Part shown: one piece after another, positions 28,738 to 37,543 of the stretch | Position numbering within the stretch: the first letter of the stretch is position 1 | Layout: each line of letters begins with the position of its first letter | Assembly (NCBI RefSeq): GCF_013031405.1 | Contig: NZ_WPZY01000013.1 | Coordinates: 62,001-126,000 of the forward strand | DNA: 64,000 nt | Reading direction: 5' to 3' | DNA from: Ruegeria sp. HKCCD8929 | GTDB taxonomy: Bacteria > Pseudomonadota > Alphaproteobacteria > Rhodobacterales > Rhodobacteraceae | Program-made: the position numbers and the translations under genes | Notes under the pieces: generated by a model | Told to the model about the DNA's origin: nothing | Seen by the model: the letters and a program-made list of their open reading frames with translations, nothing else | Database searches by the model: none

Positions 28738-29193
28738 TCAGAACAGAATTTCCCGTGGCGTGTAGACGTTCAGCAACAGGGCAAAGAGCCCATACATCAC
28801 GGCCACGAAAACTCCGGTGATGATCCCGCGCCTGATCCAGGTCCAGACCTCGGAATGCGGCGCCGGATCGTAGAGCGAGAGCAGGATGAAAAAGGCGGCG
28901 GCGGTTGCCGTGTAGAAGCCCAGGGCCTTCGCCGCCCAGAAGACATAGATCAGAGCCACGAGCAGGCCCGGGGTCAGATTGATGATCATCGAGCGCGAGA
29001 CGCCGGCACCCACCTTGCTGAGCCCCAGAACCGCCTTACCAAAGGTCCAGGCGGCCAGCACCACAAAGACGGTGGCGATCAGGCGCGGGAACAGAAAGGC
29101 CTCGGCCGGTTGTTGCGTATAGCTGATCCAGGCGACCCAGCAGCCGACGGCAAAAACGATACCGGACGGGACGATATGTTGCGCGCGGTTCAT
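28738..29193 (-). CDS. TTT transporter small permease subunit (TctB family)
   Basis: A 151-residue membrane protein with about four helices, the size and layout of TctB. It starts MNRAQHIVPSGIVFAVGCWV. AGGAGG lies ahead of the ATG at 29193, which overlaps the TctA stop (ATGA). The small subunit pairs with TctA to move substrate captured by the TctC protein, using an ion gradient. Confidence 0.88.
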   Translation of the reverse strand: MNRAQHIVPSGIVFAVGCWVAWISYTQQPAEAFLFPRLIATVFVVLAAWTFGKAVLGLSKVGAGVSRSMIINLTPGLLVALIYVFWAAKALGFYTATAAAFFILLSLYDPAPHSEVWTWIRRGIITGVFVAVMYGLFALLLNVYTPREILF

Positions 29194-30701
29194 GCCATAG
29201 CCTCCTCTTTGGTGGTGTGGCGGCGGGCGCGAAGCTCCATCCATACGGAGTAAGCGATCGAGGCCAATACCACGGCGATAAGAAACATGTTCAGCCCGCC
29301 GGTCAGGAAATAGGAGGCCTTGCCGACGGTTGCGTCCGCGATCATTCCGCCCTGAATGAAGTTCGCCTCGGCAATCGGTCCAAGGATCAGGCCCAGCACC
29401 AGCGGTGCCGCGGAAAAGCCGAAGCGTTCAAGGAAGAACATGCCGATACCGAGGCAGGCCATCACATAAACATCGCCCATCGAGCTTTGCACCGAATAGG
29501 CCCCGAACACCGACAGCGCCAGTACGATGGCCGCCATCACCGATTGCGGCACCTGCGCCACGCGGGCGGCAAGCCCGGCCACGTAGAGGCCGAAGAGGCA
29601 CATCAGCACCTGCCCGATCAACATCGAGTTGATGAAGGTCCAGGCCACGTCCGGGTGGTTGTCGAACAGGTCCGAGCCAGGGAAAATCCCATGGATCAGC
29701 AGCCCGCCCAACAGCACGGCAGCGGTGGGGCTGCCGGGGATCGACAGGGTCAGCAGCGGCACCAGCGACGGGCCGACCATGGCGTTGTTGGCGGATTCCG
29801 CGGCGATCACGCCCTCGGAGTGACCTTTGCCGAACTTGTCCTTGTCGGCGCTGAATTTCTTGGTCTGGTCATAAGCCACCAGCCCCGCGATCTGTCCGCC
29901 GACGCCGGGGATCAGCCCGATGATCGACCCGGTGAGGGTACCGATGCTCAGCGCCCGGGGGCGGCGGAACAACTCGCGCATGGCGGCGAGGATCGAGTGT
30001 TTCTGCACCTCGATCACCTCTGCCCCGGCGGTGCGGCGGCCCTTGGCGAACATGGTCAGCACCTGCGGGATGGCGAACAGGCCGATCAGCGCGGCGATGA
30101 TATTGATGCCGCCGCCGAGCGCGGGGTGAAAGATGAACCGCTGCGCGCCCATAATGTCGTCGAACCCGATAGTGGCCAGCCACAGCCCGATACAGCCTGA
30201 CAAGAGCCCCTTGACCACCGAGGCCGAGTCCAGCGAACCGATCACCGTCACCCCCAGAATGGCCAGCCAGAACAGGTGTGACGGCCCGAATGCCAGCGCC
30301 CATTGCGCCAGAACCGGGGTTAGAAAGATCAGCAGCAACACGCCAAAGATGCCGCCCACCGCCGAGGCGAGAAACGACAGCTGTAGCGCCTTGGCCCCCT
30401 GCCCTTGCTTGGCCATGGTATGCCCGTCGAGCGTGGTGGCGATATTGGCCGGCGCGCCGGGGATCTTAAGCAGGATGGCACTGACCGCCCCGCCCGCAAC
30501 GGTCGAGGTATAGGCCGCGCCCAGCAGGATCAGACCCTGCACCGCTTCAAGCTGGAAGGTGAACGGGATGAGCAGTGCCACCGCCATCGTGGGCGACAGG
30601 CCCGGCGTCGCCCCCAGGATCAGCCCTCCGATCGTGCCGCCCAGAAGCAGCAGGAACGACAGGGGCGAGAACACGTCGCCGAAGTAATAGATGAACTCCA
30701 T
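29190..30701 (-). CDS. TTT transporter large permease subunit (TctA family)
   Basis: A 503-residue integral membrane protein, normal for TctA. The N-terminus MEFIYYFGDVFSPLSFLLLL leads into GATPGLSPTMAVALLIPFTF, the conserved TctA signature, and a second copy-like segment GLIPGVGGQIAGLVAYDQTK lies near the middle. The frame is open much further upstream, but the ATG at 30701 has GGGGAGG seven bases before it. First gene of the minus-strand TctA-TctB-TctC-SauS-SauT operon, divergent from a LacI regulator gene. Confidence 0.92.
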   Translation of the reverse strand: MEFIYYFGDVFSPLSFLLLLGGTIGGLILGATPGLSPTMAVALLIPFTFQLEAVQGLILLGAAYTSTVAGGAVSAILLKIPGAPANIATTLDGHTMAKQGQGAKALQLSFLASAVGGIFGVLLLIFLTPVLAQWALAFGPSHLFWLAILGVTVIGSLDSASVVKGLLSGCIGLWLATIGFDDIMGAQRFIFHPALGGGINIIAALIGLFAIPQVLTMFAKGRRTAGAEVIEVQKHSILAAMRELFRRPRALSIGTLTGSIIGLIPGVGGQIAGLVAYDQTKKFSADKDKFGKGHSEGVIAAESANNAMVGPSLVPLLTLSIPGSPTAAVLLGGLLIHGIFPGSDLFDNHPDVAWTFINSMLIGQVLMCLFGLYVAGLAARVAQVPQSVMAAIVLALSVFGAYSVQSSMGDVYVMACLGIGMFFLERFGFSAAPLVLGLILGPIAEANFIQGGMIADATVGKASYFLTGGLNMFLIAVVLASIAYSVWMELRARRHTTKEEAMA

Positions 30702-30743
30702 CCCGGGGCCTCCCCACCCGTTTGTCCGCGTCTTGGACTTTCG

Positions 30744-30790
30744 TTGACAATTCAGGGTAGGAGATGAAAATAGTATTGCAAATGTTTTCA
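30744..30790 (+). promoter_or_regulatory. Promoter-like boxes and LacI-type operator between the TTT operon and its regulator
   Basis: A -35-like TTGACA at 30744-30749 is followed after 17 bases by a weak -10-like AAAATA, facing the LacI-family gene. Overlapping its downstream side is TGCAAATGTTTTCA (30777-30790), an imperfect 14-bp palindrome (5 of 7 positions) with the TG...CA ends common to LacI-family operators. Position suits control of both divergent units. Inference from pattern only. Confidence 0.4.
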
Positions 30791-30816
30791 TAAAATTACC
30801 TGCGGGGCAAAAAATA

Positions 30817-31842
30817 ATGGCTCGAAAACAAAAGCATAAGGTGGATATCATTGCCGTTGCACAGGCCGCAAAAGTGTCTGCGTCCACCGTCTCACGCACA
30901 TTCAACCACCCGGAAATGGTCAATCCGGCGACTCGGAAGAAGATCGACCGGGCGGTGCGGCGGTTGGGATATATCCGCAATCGTGCGGCACAGACCATGC
31001 ACGGGAAGCGTTCGGGCACCATCGGGCTGGTGGTACCGACCATCAACCACGCGATCTTTGCCGAGGTCATTCAGGCGTTCTCGGATTCCATCGACAAGGC
31101 GGGGTTCAGCCTGCTGATCGCCTCGCACGGATACGATCTGGACCGCGAATACGCGATGATCCGCAAGCTGCTGGAGCATCGTGTGGACGGCGCGGCGCTG
31201 ATCGGGCTCGAGCATTCCGATGCCACTTTTCGCCTGATCCAGCAGCAAAAGATCCCGGCGCTGGCGATCTGGAACTATTCCGAGGACACCGATCTACCCT
31301 GCGTCGGCACCGACAACCGGCAGGCCGGGCGGATGGCGATGGAGCATCTGCTGGCGCTGGGTCATCGCGAGGTTGGGCTGATCTTTCCCGACACCTCGGG
31401 CAACGACCGGGCACGGCACCGGCTGGAAGGCGCGTTGGCGGCACTGAATGCGCGCGACATCACGGTGCCCGATCCATGGCGGTCCGAGGCGCCTTACAGC
31501 ATTTCGCAAGCCAAACAGGTGACGCTGGACCTGCTGGCGATGTCAGAACGCCCGACCGCGCTGCTCTGCGGCAACGACGTGATCGCGCATGGGGCGCTCT
31601 ATGCCGCCCAGTCCCTTGGGCTACGGGTGCCGGACGAGATTTCGATCATGGGGATCGGGGACTTCAAGGGCTCGGTCGATCTGGAACCTGGACTGACAAC
31701 GATCCGCATTCCCGCCGAGACCATCGGCACCCTCGCCGGAGAGCGGTTCACCGATTACATCACCTCGGACGAGCCCGAGCTGTTCCAGATTTGTTGCGAG
31801 TTGAACTGCATCCTACGAGGCACGACCGGGGCGATTTCCTAG
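30817..31842 (+). CDS. LacI-family transcriptional regulator of the TTT/sulfonate operon
   Basis: A 341-residue LacI/GalR protein. The N-terminal helix-turn-helix is VDIIAVAQAAKVSASTVSRT, the hinge RAAQTMHGKRSGTIGLVVPT follows, and a periplasmic-binding-protein-like effector domain fills the rest (PTALLCGNDVIAHGAL, GLTTIRIP). It is divergent from the TctA gene and so probably controls the TTT-SauST operon in response to the transported compound or a metabolite of it. Its stop shares a CTAG with the convergent LysR gene. Confidence 0.93.
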   Translation: MARKQKHKVDIIAVAQAAKVSASTVSRTFNHPEMVNPATRKKIDRAVRRLGYIRNRAAQTMHGKRSGTIGLVVPTINHAIFAEVIQAFSDSIDKAGFSLLIASHGYDLDREYAMIRKLLEHRVDGAALIGLEHSDATFRLIQQQKIPALAIWNYSEDTDLPCVGTDNRQAGRMAMEHLLALGHREVGLIFPDTSGNDRARHRLEGALAALNARDITVPDPWRSEAPYSISQAKQVTLDLLAMSERPTALLCGNDVIAHGALYAAQSLGLRVPDEISIMGIGDFKGSVDLEPGLTTIRIPAETIGTLAGERFTDYITSDEPELFQICCELNCILRGTTGAIS

Positions 31843-32777
31843 GCCACTGCCTCTGGGTCCAGAACCGTCTCGATGGCTTCCTCGACCCAGGCTTTCCAAC
31901 TGGTCACGAACGCGCTGGCAAGGCGGGACAGCGGACGTTGATGCGGCGTCAGGATGGCATAGCCGAAATCGACGCTGGGGGTCAGCGGGCGGAAAACGAT
32001 CTTGGGATCGGTGGGATTGCTCTGACGGTAGCTCACCGCGCTCAGCACATCGACGACTGCGCAGATCTGGCCCGCCTCGATGAAATGGAACAGCGGCAGG
32101 AAATACTGCGAGTCGATGCGGATGTTGAACCTTGCGCCCACCGCCGCAAAGGCACTGTGCGTGTCGCGATAGGTCGAATGCTCGGGCTGGAGCGCCCCCA
32201 TGGGCACGCCGTCCAGATCGCGGGCATTCACCACCTCCTTCTGGGCCAGAGGATGCCCGCGCGGCAAGGCGCACAGGCAGGTACAGGGGATGCTCTCGCC
32301 CAGAAACAGCTTGTCGTCATGCACGCCCGCGCCGATATCGCAGAACCCGACATCAAAGCTCTGCGCCGCGATCAGGTTGCGCACCTGCGGCGAGCTGCGG
32401 GTGGCCAGCGAGACCTGCGTTTCGGGCTTGTCGGCGATGAACCGGCTGATGAAGGACGGCAGCAGTACCGAGGACGGCCCCGGCATCGCCACGATCCGCA
32501 GCGACCCCTTGAGCCGGTCGCGCATGCTGGTCAGGTTCTGCTTGGCGGTGGTGAGCTTGTCCAGCACCTCGGACACCTCGGACAGCAGGTAATGCGCCTC
32601 GGGCGCGGGAATCATCCGCCGCCCGTCCCGCAGGAACAGGTCCATGCCCAGATCGGCCTCAAGCGCCTTGAGCGAAGCACTGACCGCGGGCTGCGTTCGG
32701 TGCAGATTGCGCGCCGCCTGACTTACGGAACCGGTTTTCATGACCTCCCGAAATACGGCAAGCTGTTGCAGGTTCAT
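31839..32777 (-). CDS. LysR-family regulator of the TAXI-TRAP operon
   Basis: A 312-residue LysR-type regulator. The DNA-binding domain is MNLQQLAVFREVMKTGSVSQ with AARNLHRTQPAVSASLKALE as the recognition helix region; the rest is the effector domain. I use the ATG at 32777, with CGGAGAAATC ahead, rather than the start 13 codons earlier. It is divergent from the TAXI binding-protein gene and probably activates it through the palindrome at 32803. It converges on the LacI gene with overlapping stop codons inside CTAG. Confidence 0.92.
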   Translation of the reverse strand: MNLQQLAVFREVMKTGSVSQAARNLHRTQPAVSASLKALEADLGMDLFLRDGRRMIPAPEAHYLLSEVSEVLDKLTTAKQNLTSMRDRLKGSLRIVAMPGPSSVLLPSFISRFIADKPETQVSLATRSSPQVRNLIAAQSFDVGFCDIGAGVHDDKLFLGESIPCTCLCALPRGHPLAQKEVVNARDLDGVPMGALQPEHSTYRDTHSAFAAVGARFNIRIDSQYFLPLFHFIEAGQICAVVDVLSAVSYRQSNPTDPKIVFRPLTPSVDFGYAILTPHQRPLSRLASAFVTSWKAWVEEAIETVLDPEAVA

Positions 32778-32802
32778 GATTTCTCCGGCTCCATAAGCAT
32801 AA

Positions 32803-32862
32803 TCTATGGATACCATAGAATTTGGAGTTTGTATTTATTGATTTAGATTTACACCATAGGTG
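32803..32862 (+). promoter_or_regulatory. LysR-type binding site and promoter for the TAXI-TRAP operon
   Basis: TCTATGGATACCATAGA (32803-32819) is a perfect 17-bp palindrome containing T-N11-A, the LysR-box form. A second, shorter palindrome CACCATAGGTG (32852-32862) shares the CCATAG core. Between them lie TTGGAG and, 16 bases on, TAGATT, a plausible promoter reading toward the TAXI gene. The arrangement fits activation from the first site; the promoter boxes are less certain. Confidence 0.65.
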
Positions 32863-32921
32863 GGTCCGAATTCACCGCGCGTAACCGCACAAGACGGGCG
32901 CGCCTCAAACAGGGAACGACA

Positions 32922-33932
32922 ATGGGTATTTTCAGCAAACTGACCGGCGCGGCCTTGGCCTGCACCATGATGACCGGCGTGGCAGCGGCGCAGGAGATGA
33001 GCTTTTTCCGGATCGGCACCGGCGGCGCGGGCGGCACGTATTTCCCGATCGGCGGCATCATCGCCAACGCCATCTCGAACCCGCCGGGCTCGCGCGCCTG
33101 CGAAGAGGGCGGCAATTGTGGCGTTCCGGGTCTGGTCGCCATCGCGCAATCGACCAACGCGTCGGCGCATAACGTTAACGCAATTCAGGCAGGCCAGATG
33201 GAGGCCGGTCTGTCCGGCGCCGCAACCCTGCACTTCGCCTATCACGGCGTCGGCAAATATGAAGGCAACGCCAAGCCCGACCTGCGGGTGATCGCCAACC
33301 TCTTCCCCGAGGATCTGCATCTGGTGCTGCCGAAGGATGCCGCGCTGGACGGTCTGGCGGACCTGAAGGGCAAGCGCGTCGGTATCGCGCAGGCCGGTTC
33401 CGGCACGCAGATCGCGGTCGAGCTGATCCTCGGCGACCACGAGGTCAACCGGGACAACATCGACGAGGCTGAACTGAACAACGCGCAATCCGCCGAGCGG
33501 ATCGCGGACGGGCAGCTCGACGCCTATTTCTACGCCGCCGGCACCCCGGTCGCCGCGATGATCCAACTCGACAACACCAAGGGGATGGAGCTTTACTCTT
33601 TCACCGATGAAGAGGTGAAACAGGCCAACACGACCGTGCCTTACTACATCCCGTCGACCATTCCGGCAGGCACCTATCCGGGCGTTGACTATGACGTGAA
33701 CACCGTCGCGGTGTCCGGCATCCTGGTGACCAACGCCAACATGGACGAAGAGCTGATCTATCAGGTCACCAAGGCGATGTGGTCCGACACCGCGCGGAAG
33801 CTGCTGGATAACGGCCATCCCAAGGGCAAGGTGATCACGCTCGAAACGGCGTTGGACGGGATCGATGGCATCGGTGTGCCGCTGCACCCGGGCGCCGAGC
33901 GTTTCTACCGTGAGGCCGGGGTACTGAAGTAA
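32922..33932 (+). CDS. TAXI-family TRAP transporter solute-binding protein
   Basis: A 336-residue periplasmic binding protein with a signal peptide (MGIFSKLTGAALACTMMTGV, cleaved after AAA). The mature start MSFFRIGTGGAGGTYFPIGG is the TAXI signature. It binds the substrate for the fused TRAP permease encoded next. Known TAXI systems carry glutamate, 2-oxoglutarate and similar acids. The two enzymes encoded downstream (amino acid dehydrogenase- and racemase-like) suggest an amino acid or derivative here. AGGGAAC lies before the ATG. Confidence 0.93.
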   Translation: MGIFSKLTGAALACTMMTGVAAAQEMSFFRIGTGGAGGTYFPIGGIIANAISNPPGSRACEEGGNCGVPGLVAIAQSTNASAHNVNAIQAGQMEAGLSGAATLHFAYHGVGKYEGNAKPDLRVIANLFPEDLHLVLPKDAALDGLADLKGKRVGIAQAGSGTQIAVELILGDHEVNRDNIDEAELNNAQSAERIADGQLDAYFYAAGTPVAAMIQLDNTKGMELYSFTDEEVKQANTTVPYYIPSTIPAGTYPGVDYDVNTVAVSGILVTNANMDEELIYQVTKAMWSDTARKLLDNGHPKGKVITLETALDGIDGIGVPLHPGAERFYREAGVLK

Positions 33933-33946
33933 GACCCCCAGCACCT

Positions 33947-33982
33947 GCGGCAGCGGCGGGATACCCCCGCTGCCGCTTTTTT
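33947..33982 (+). terminator. Attenuating terminator between TAXI and TRAP permease genes
   Basis: A 10-bp stem (GCGGCAGCGG / CCGCTGCCGC) closed by a ten-base loop is followed by six T residues. It lies inside the operon, so partial termination would give more binding protein than permease. Confidence 0.85.
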
Positions 33983-34064
33983 GACCCGGCGGTGACCCCT
34001 TTGGACCTTTGAGGCCAAAGGCAGCGGCACCGCTCGGACACCAGGACTACCGGAGGATCCGGCC

Positions 34065-36284
34065 ATGCCCATGCAATCCCATCTCGACAACAAGGCACTC
34101 GAAGAGCTTGAAAAGCAGTATGACTCGGCTCTGAACACCCGGGACAACGGGCCGGTTCTGACCCGGGTGATCTACTGGGCCACGATCTGCTTTGCGCTCT
34201 ATCACCTGTGGACCGCCGGGTTCGGAACGCCGGTGGACCATGTGCATATGGGCATCCATCTGGCAGGCCTCTTTCTGTTCATCTTCGTGGGCTTTCCGTT
34301 GATCAAGACGGCACGCAGCCTGGAATGGCGCGGGCCGAACGCACTGGCGCCGGGTAATGTGCCGCTTTACGACTGGGCACTGGCCGGGCTGGCCATCGCC
34401 GCCTCGCTGTTCCTGTGGCTCAGCTGGCGCGGCTTTTCCGGCCTTGGCTTCGATCTGCCGGAACAGGCACTGCGGCAGGGCAACCCGTCGGGGCTGGATG
34501 TGTTCTTTGGCTCGGTCCTGATCCTCACTGTGCTTGAGATTGCCCGCCGCACCATCGGTTTCGTGCTGCCACTGATCATTCTGGTGTTCATGAGCTATGC
34601 GCTGTTCGGCCCTTACATGCCCGCGCAGATCCTGAAACACCCGGGCGTCGACTGGCGGCAATTCGTCAACAACATGTATTTCCCGTCCGAGGGCATCTTT
34701 GGCGTCACGCTCTGGGTGGTCTCGACCGTGGTGTTCCACTTCGTCCTGTTTGGCGTGGTGGCGCAGCGCATGGGGCTGGGGCAGTTCTTTGTCGACAACG
34801 CCATGATCCTTGCAGGCCGCTATACTGGCGGTCCGGCCAAGGTGTCGGTGGTCTCCTCGGCATTCTTCGGCACCATCTCGGGCTCGTCCATCGCCAACAC
34901 CGTCTCGACCGGTTCGCTGACCATCCCGAACATGAAACGGCTGGGCTATCCCGGACATTTCGCGGGCGGGGTCGAGGCTGCGGCCAGTGCCGGTGGCCAG
35001 ATCACCCCGCCAATCATGGGTGCGGCCTCCTTCCTGATGGCCGAATATCTCGAGGTGCCCTATACCACCATCGTGATCGCTGCCATCGTGCCCGCGATGA
35101 TGCACTATATCGGCGTGATCTCGATCGTACATTTCACCGCCAAGAAACTGGGCCTGACCGCCTATCCCAAGGATCAACTGCCCCTGTTCATGCAGGTCTG
35201 GCGCGAAGGCTGGTTCACCATCATCCCACTGGTCGCCCTACTGGTGGTGCTGTTCTCGGGATATTCGCCGAACATGGCGGCCTTTATGGGCCTGTCGCTC
35301 TGCGTCGTCGTGGGCTTCTGCGCCTTCAACAAACCCGCCTCGCTGGTGGTTCCATTGGCCCTGCTCGGGTTCATCTTCTGGAAGGCATCGCCCTATAGCG
35401 GCGAGGGCTTCTCGCCGGTCATGGCAGGTATCCTCAGCGCGCTGACGATCCTCGGCTGCCTGCACCGCAATGAACGCCAAAGCTTCCGCGACCTGTTCGA
35501 CAGCTTCCATGTCGGCGTGCAATACGCGCTGGCCGTGGGTGCGGCCTCGGCGGCGGTCGGCATCGTGGTGGGTGTCATCAACACCACCGGCGTCGGCTTC
35601 CGGCTGGGCTTCATGGTCACCGGCGGCGCGGCGGATATGGCCGCCAGCTTGGCGCCGCTGTTCGACTGGACCGGGATCGAGGGCTTTTCGCAACCCTCCA
35701 TCCAGCAGTTCCTGTCGCTGGTGCTGATCGCCATGGCCTGTATCCTGATGGGTGCGGGCCTGCCGACCACCGCGCTCTATATCATGCTGGTGGCCGTCGC
35801 GACCCCGGCGCTGAGCCAGCTTGGCGTGCCGCCGCTCGCCACCCACATGTTCGTACTCTATTACGGCGTGATCTCCGAGATTACCCCACCGGTCTGCGCC
35901 TCGGCCTATGCAGCGGCAGGCATCGCAGGGTCGAACCCGTTCCGCACCGGGCTCAACGCGTTCACGCTGGGTCTGGGCAAGCTGATGGTGCCAATGGTGT
36001 TCGTCTATGCGCCGACGATGCTGATCGTGCTGCCCGAGTACTTCACGATCACCAGCTTCGTCCAAGTCACCGCGACCTGCGCGCTGGGGGTCTTTGCCAT
36101 CGCCACTGCCGTCTCGGGCTATTTCCTGGCGCCGCTCGGCGGGCTGTGGCGGATCCTGATGGCTATCGGCGGCCTGCTTCTGGTCGCGCCCTCGACCGGC
36201 TCGGACCTGACCGCGCTGGCAGTGATGGCGCCGGTTCTGATCCAGCAGTTCGGGCAGCAACGCAAACTGCAGGCCGCGGAATGA
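34065..36284 (+). CDS. TRAP transporter fused permease (DctQ-DctM type)
   Basis: A 739-residue polytopic membrane protein, the size of the fused small-plus-large TRAP permeases that accompany TAXI proteins. The N-terminal part has about four to five helices (DctQ-like). The large part contains SSAFFGTISGSSIANTVSTG and GAGLPTTALYIMLV, conserved DctM segments. It uses a sodium gradient to import the bound substrate. GGAGG precedes the ATG by eight bases. The stop overlaps the start of the oxidoreductase gene. Confidence 0.92.
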   Translation: MPMQSHLDNKALEELEKQYDSALNTRDNGPVLTRVIYWATICFALYHLWTAGFGTPVDHVHMGIHLAGLFLFIFVGFPLIKTARSLEWRGPNALAPGNVPLYDWALAGLAIAASLFLWLSWRGFSGLGFDLPEQALRQGNPSGLDVFFGSVLILTVLEIARRTIGFVLPLIILVFMSYALFGPYMPAQILKHPGVDWRQFVNNMYFPSEGIFGVTLWVVSTVVFHFVLFGVVAQRMGLGQFFVDNAMILAGRYTGGPAKVSVVSSAFFGTISGSSIANTVSTGSLTIPNMKRLGYPGHFAGGVEAAASAGGQITPPIMGAASFLMAEYLEVPYTTIVIAAIVPAMMHYIGVISIVHFTAKKLGLTAYPKDQLPLFMQVWREGWFTIIPLVALLVVLFSGYSPNMAAFMGLSLCVVVGFCAFNKPASLVVPLALLGFIFWKASPYSGEGFSPVMAGILSALTILGCLHRNERQSFRDLFDSFHVGVQYALAVGAASAAVGIVVGVINTTGVGFRLGFMVTGGAADMAASLAPLFDWTGIEGFSQPSIQQFLSLVLIAMACILMGAGLPTTALYIMLVAVATPALSQLGVPPLATHMFVLYYGVISEITPPVCASAYAAAGIAGSNPFRTGLNAFTLGLGKLMVPMVFVYAPTMLIVLPEYFTITSFVQVTATCALGVFAIATAVSGYFLAPLGGLWRILMAIGGLLLVAPSTGSDLTALAVMAPVLIQQFGQQRKLQAAE

Positions 36285-37531
36285 GCGACACGGCCCCTCC
36301 GGATGTGACGGTTCTGGGCGCCGGGATCGTTGGCATCTGCTCGGCCCTGTCGCTGGCCGAGCGGGGCCTCAGGGTCCGCCTGATCGACCGCGACGCGCCT
36401 GGTCAAGCGACCTCCTACGGCAATGCGGGCATCATCTCGCCCTGGTCGGTGGTGCCGCAGTCCATGCCGGGCCTGTGGAAGAAGGTGCCCGGCTGGCTTC
36501 TGGACCCGCTGGGGCCGGTGACGATCAAGCCCAGCTATCTGCCACGCGTAGCCTTCTGGGGCCTGCGGTTCCTCTATCAGGGGCGCGCGGGTCGGGTGGG
36601 CCAGATCTCGGATGCTATGGACCTGCTGAACCGGGATTGCGTCGATCTCTACCGGCAGCATCTGGACGGGACGGGACATGAGGATCTGGTGCGTGACAGC
36701 TACTATGTGCATGCCTTCCGCAACGCCGATGCCGCCGATCCGGAGGCCATCGACTACCGGATGCGGCGCGAGCGTGGGGCGGATATGGAGCGGATCGGCG
36801 CCGCCGAGTTGCGCGCGCTGGAACCGGCACTGACACCCGAGTTTCAGGCCGCAATCCTGATCAAGGAACAGGCGCGGGCCATCTCGCCGGGACGGATCGG
36901 CACCGTGCTTGCCGAGAAGTTTCTGGCTATGGGCGGCGAAATTCTACGTCAGTCGGTCCGGGGCATCCTGCCGGCCGAAAGCGGCGGCTGGACCTACACG
37001 ACCGAGGCGGGAACGGACTGGACGCCCAAGCTGGTGCTGGCGATGGGTGTGTGGTCGGCCGAGCTGCTGAAACCGCTTGGCATCAAGGTGCCGATGCAGG
37101 CCGAGCGCGGCTATCACGTATCGTTCCGCGATCCGGGGGTGGAGCTGAACCACTCGATCATGGACATGGACATGAAATTCGTCGCCTCCTCGATGGAGGA
37201 AGGCCTGCGCGTGGCCGGAACCGCCGAGTTCGCGGGGCTCGATCAACCGATCAACCAAAAGCGGTTGGACGGGCTGATCAAGCTGGCTAAGGCGCTGCTG
37301 CCCGATCTGCAAGCCGACGATATCCAGACCTGGTCCGGCCAGCGCCCCAGCCTGCCCGACAGCCTGCCCTGTATCGGCGAGATCGAGGGCTTTCCGGACC
37401 TGATCGGCGCCTTCGGACACAGCCATTACGGCCTGATGATGGCCCCAAAAACCGGTCGGATCGTCGCCGATCTGGTGGCCAACACCGCATCCAACATCGA
37501 CCTGTCGCCGTTCCGCGTGCGGCGCTTCTGA
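36281..37531 (+). CDS. FAD-dependent D-amino-acid dehydrogenase-like oxidoreductase (DadA family)
   Basis: A 416-residue flavoprotein of the DAO/DadA group. The FAD-binding motif is VTVLGAGIVGICSALSLAER near residue 10, followed by QATSYGNAGIISPWSVVPQS as in DadA. The C-terminal GHSHYGLMMAPKTGRIVADL contacts the flavin. DadA enzymes deaminate D-amino acids to 2-oxo acids and feed electrons to the respiratory chain. The start at 36281 overlaps the permease stop (ATGA). Substrate is likely what the TAXI-TRAP system imports, after racemisation or directly. Confidence 0.87.
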   Translation: MSDTAPPDVTVLGAGIVGICSALSLAERGLRVRLIDRDAPGQATSYGNAGIISPWSVVPQSMPGLWKKVPGWLLDPLGPVTIKPSYLPRVAFWGLRFLYQGRAGRVGQISDAMDLLNRDCVDLYRQHLDGTGHEDLVRDSYYVHAFRNADAADPEAIDYRMRRERGADMERIGAAELRALEPALTPEFQAAILIKEQARAISPGRIGTVLAEKFLAMGGEILRQSVRGILPAESGGWTYTTEAGTDWTPKLVLAMGVWSAELLKPLGIKVPMQAERGYHVSFRDPGVELNHSIMDMDMKFVASSMEEGLRVAGTAEFAGLDQPINQKRLDGLIKLAKALLPDLQADDIQTWSGQRPSLPDSLPCIGEIEGFPDLIGAFGHSHYGLMMAPKTGRIVADLVANTASNIDLSPFRVRRF

Positions 37532-37543
37532 GGGACAAGACCC

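Noticed and set aside
29217..30200. Long plus-strand frame of 327 codons across the TctA gene
   Set aside because: Rich in His, Arg, Gly and Gln, as expected from antisense translation of a membrane protein gene; no domain.
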